This document shows, one piece after another, positions 61,060 to 64,000 of a DNA stretch of 64,000 bases. Position 1 is the stretch's first letter. Every line of letters begins with the position of its first letter. Made by a program: the position numbers and the translations under genes. Origin of the DNA: Hydractinia symbiolongicarpus. Its lineage: Eukaryota > Cnidaria > Hydrozoa > Anthoathecata > Hydractiniidae. The stretch lies in the NCBI RefSeq assembly GCF_029227915.1, contig NC_079884.1, positions 6,698,001-6,762,000 on the forward strand, written 5' to 3'. A model generated the notes under the pieces. The model saw only the letters and a list, made by a program, of their open reading frames with translations. It did no database searches and was not told where the DNA came from.

Positions 61060-62280
61060 CGTTTCACTGTTAAAAGCCATACAACCTAGTAATATCAGAA
61101 AAATATTGCTAGAAACATGTTGGTACGAATATGTGACCCAACCGTTGTAACTCAAACGGATTGACACCGTTAGAAAGTCAATGAAGTGTAGTTTTTGAAA
61201 TTGTCTCTACTGCTTCAGCGCGGGATAACGGCTAGGATTGGTCCCACAGTAAGAAATGACTTATTTATCTAAATTTTTAAATGAAGCGCTACCACAGCGC
61301 CCAGTGTAATCGCTGATTTCCGGCAATCATGTCAAATTAAAAAGAATTATTTTTTTAGAGTCCATTTGTGTCATTTATCACATTGACCAGGTCACGGTCG
61401 AAATTTAGTTCAATTAAGTCCCACAGTCAATCGTTTCACTGTTAAAAGCGATGTAAACTAGTAATATCAGATAAATATCGCTAAATACATGTTGTTACGA
61501 ATATGTGACCCAACCGTTGAAACTCAAACGGACTGACACCGTTAGAAAGTTAATGAAATGTAGTTTTTGAAACTGTCGCTATTTTTTCAGCGCGCGATAA
61601 CGGCTAGGATTGGTCCCACAGTAAAAAATGACTTTTTTATTTAAATTTTTAAATGAAACGCTACCACAGAGCCCAGTGTAATCGCTAACTTTCGGCAATC
61701 ATTTCATATTAAGAAGAATGTTATTTCTTGGAGTCCAATTGTCTCACTTTTACATTTATAAGGTCACAGTCCATAATCAGCTCAATTAAGTCCCACAGTC
61801 AATCGTTTCACTGTTAAAAGCCATACAACCTAGTAATATCAGAAAAATATTGCTAGAAACATGTTGGTACGAATATGTGACCCAACCGTTGTAACTCAAA
61901 CGGATTGACACCGTTAGAAAGTCAATGAAGTGTAGTTTTTGAAATTGTCTCTACTGCTTCAGCGCGGGATAACGGCTAGGATTGGTCCCACAGTAAGAAA
62001 TGACTTATTTATCTAAATTTTTAAATGAAGCGCTACCACAGCGCCCAGTGTAATCGCTGATTTCCGGCAATCATGTCAAATTAAAAAGAATTATTTTTTT
62101 GGAGTCCATTTGTGTCATTTATCACATTGACCAGGTCACGGTCGAAATTTAGTTCAATTAAGTCCCACAGTCAATAGTTTCACTGTTAAAAGCGATGTAA
62201 ACTAGTAATATCAGATAAATAACGCTAAATACATGTTGGTACGAATATGTGACCCAACCGTTGAAACTCAAACGGACTGA
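61060..62280. repeat. Dimer duplication, 744 bp
   Basis: About 61,060-61,530 matches 61,804-62,275. The private AAATATTGCTAGAAACATG occurs at 61,101 and 61,845, followed by a tail-S segment and then a P-like head with GAATTATTTTTTTRGAGTCC, GACCAGGTCACGGTCGAAATT and GCGATGTAAACTAG in both. Copies differ at a few sites (TTAGAG/TTGGAG, TTGTTACG/TTGGTACG, TATCGC/TAACGC). Confidence 0.85.
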
Positions 62281-62299
62281 CACCGGTAAAAAGTCAATG

Positions 62300-63970
62300 A
62301 AATGTAGTTTTTGAAACTGTCGCTATTTCTTCAGCGCGCGATAACGGGTAGGATTGGTCCCACAGTAAAGAACGACTTATTTATCTAAATTTTTAAATGT
62401 AGCGCTACCACAGCGCCCAGTGTAATCGCTGATTTCCGGCAATCACGTCAAATTAGGAAGAATTTTTTTTCTTGGAGTCCGTTTGAGTCATTTATCACAT
62501 TGATCAGGTCACAGTCCAAAGTGAGTTCAATTAAGTCCCACAGTCCATCGTTTCACTGCTAAAAGCAATGCAACGTAGTAATATCAGATAAATATCGCTA
62601 AATACATGTTGGTACGAATATGTGACCCAACTGTTGAAACTCAAACGGACTGACACCGTTAGAAGGACAATGAAATGTAGTTTTTGAAACTGTCGCTATT
62701 TCTTCAGCGCGCGATAGCGGCTAGGTTTGGTCTCACAGTAAAAAATGACTTTTTTATCCTAATTTTCATTTGAAGCGCTACCACAGCGACCAGTGTAATC
62801 GCTGATTTCCGGCAATCACGTCAAATTAAGAAGAATTTTTTTTCTTGGAGTCCATTTGTGTCATTTATCACATTGATCAGGTCACAGTCCAAAGTGAGTT
62901 CAATTAAGTCCCACAGTCAATTGTTTCACTGCTAAAAGCGATGCAACCTAGAAATATCAGATAAATATCGCTAAATACATGTTGGTACGAATATGTGACC
63001 CAACCGTTGAAACTCAAACGGACTGACACCGTTAAAAAGTCAATGAAATGTAGTTTTTGAAACTGTCGCTATTTCTTCAGCACGCGATAACGGGTAGGAT
63101 TGGTCCCACAGTAAAGAACGACTTATTCATCTAAATTTTTAAATGTAACGCTACCACAGCGCCCAGTGTAATCGCTGATTTCCGGCAATCACGTCAAATT
63201 AGGAAGAATTTTTTTTCTTGGAGTCCGTTTGAGTCATTTATCACATTGATCAGGTCACAGTCCAAAGTGAGTTCAATTAAGTCCCACAGTCAATCGTTTC
63301 ACTGCTCAAACCGATGCAACGTAGTAATATCAGATAAATATCGCTAAATACATGTTGGTACGAATATGTGACCCAACTGTTGAAACTCAAACGGACTGAC
63401 ACCGTTAGAAGGACAATGAAATGTAGTTTTTGAAACTGTCACTATTTCTTCAGCGCGCGATAACGGCTAGGTTTGGTCTCACAGTAAAAAATGACTTTTT
63501 TATCCTAATTTTCATTTGAAGCGCTACCACAGCGACCAGTGTAATCGCTGATTTCCGGCAATCACGTCAAATTAAGAAGAATGTTTTTTCTTGGAGTCCG
63601 ATTGTCTCACTTTCACATTTATAAGTTTGCAGTCCATAATCAGTTCAATTAAGTCCCACAGTCAATTGTTTCACTGCTAAAAGCGATGCAACCTAGAAAT
63701 ATCAGATAAATATCGCTAAATACATGTTGGTACGAATATGTGACCCAACCGTTGAAACTCAAACGGACTGACACCGTTAAAAAGTCAATGAAATGTAGTT
63801 TTTGAAACTGTCGCTATTTCTTCAGCGCGCGATAACGGGTAGGATTGGTCCCACAGTAAAGAACGACTTATTTATCTAAATTTTTAAATGTAGCGCAACC
63901 ACAGCGCCCAGTGTAATCGCTGATTTCCGGCAATCACGTCAAATTAAGAAGAATTTTTTTTCTTGGAGTC
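62300..63970. repeat. Dimer HOR, ~746-748 bp, ~2.2 copies at right edge
   Basis: GTTTGAGTCATTTATCAC occurs at 62,481 and 63,227, AGAAGGACAATG near 62,662 and 63,410, GGTCTCACAG near 62,729 and 63,475, and AAATGTAGCGC / AAATGTAACGC near 62,396, 63,143 and 63,887. Substitutions between copies are few (CTGCTAAAAGCAATG against CTGCTCAAACCGATG). In the second copy the head at 63.60-63.64 kb has been replaced by a Q head (TCTCACTTTCACATTTATAAG) where the first has a P head. The dimer continues to the window end. Confidence 0.85.
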
Positions 63971-64000
63971 CATTTGTGTCATTTATAACATTGACCAGCT

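Larger units (their letters stand above)
1..64000. repeat. Satellite DNA array, ~372 bp monomer, head-to-tail
   Basis: The same sequence recurs about every 372 bp from first to last base, always in one orientation. Using the junction motif AAGAAGAAT as phase mark, successive monomers begin at 1, 374, 744, 1119, 1492, 1865, 2237, 2610, 2982, 3355 and 3728, and the last mark is at 63,950, giving about 172 monomers plus a 51 bp partial. Lengths are 370-375 bp except two shortened copies (11,540 and 31,963). Nothing foreign interrupts the array. All reading frames are closed at short intervals and no codon structure is visible. GC is about 38% and CpG is not depleted. The family is not one I recognise. 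Large tandem arrays of this kind are typical of centromeric or pericentromeric heterochromatin, which is inference here. Confidence 0.99.

Noticed and set aside
1-64000. CRISPR-like regular repetition
   Set aside because: The period is 372 bp, repeats touch each other with no spacers, and there is no cas gene or leader.

Overview
The whole 64 kb window is one uninterrupted satellite DNA array. A monomer of about 372 bp is repeated head-to-tail in a single orientation, about 172 times. No gene, RNA gene, transposable element, CRISPR array or unique sequence was found on either strand, and the few open frames (61-84 codons) are by-products of the repeat. The monomer is about 38% GC by hand tally of a typical copy. 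It carries about 17 CpG sites where roughly 13-14 would be expected, so CpG is not depleted. Together with the array size this suggests eukaryotic pericentromeric or centromeric heterochromatin in a genome with little CpG methylation, for example many insects or other invertebrates. I do not recognise the satellite family and cannot name the organism.

The array has several tiers of higher-order repeat (HOR). From left to right: diverged monomers and a dimer HOR (1-3.4 kb); a nearly perfect 4-monomer HOR of 1488 bp (3.57-7.18 kb) with a degraded extra copy (7.6-8.4 kb); a segment repeated at 7-monomer spacing (9.2-12.8 kb) that encloses a monomer with a 57 bp deletion; a 745 bp dimer HOR (13.0-15.0 kb); a block defined by a private monomer subtype spaced 3, 4, 2, 2 and 3 monomers apart (16-21.5 kb); a 4-monomer HOR whose second copy lost one monomer (22-24.6 kb); mixed monomers (24.6-28.7 kb); then a large structured domain (28.7-59.5 kb); and finally short dimer and monomer duplications (59.5-64 kb).

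The large domain holds two copies of a 10-11 kb segment, about 28.7-38.8 and 48.4-59.3 kb, offset by 19,700-19,740 bp. Between and overlapping them a 9-monomer HOR of 3353 bp is amplified (markers at 36,678, 41,521 and 44,874). The first 9-mer unit is enlarged to 13 monomers (4843 bp) by an internal 4-monomer insertion. Shared derived variants show that the local 9-mer copies are younger than the 19.7 kb duplication. Trimer duplications inside the two large copies share sites by location and not by position, which indicates local homogenisation.

The window therefore reads as a record of unequal exchange and conversion in a young, active satellite. Centromere function is plausible but cannot be shown from sequence. 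All coordinates and comparisons come from reading by eye, so block edges are accurate to tens of bases unless a marker is given.
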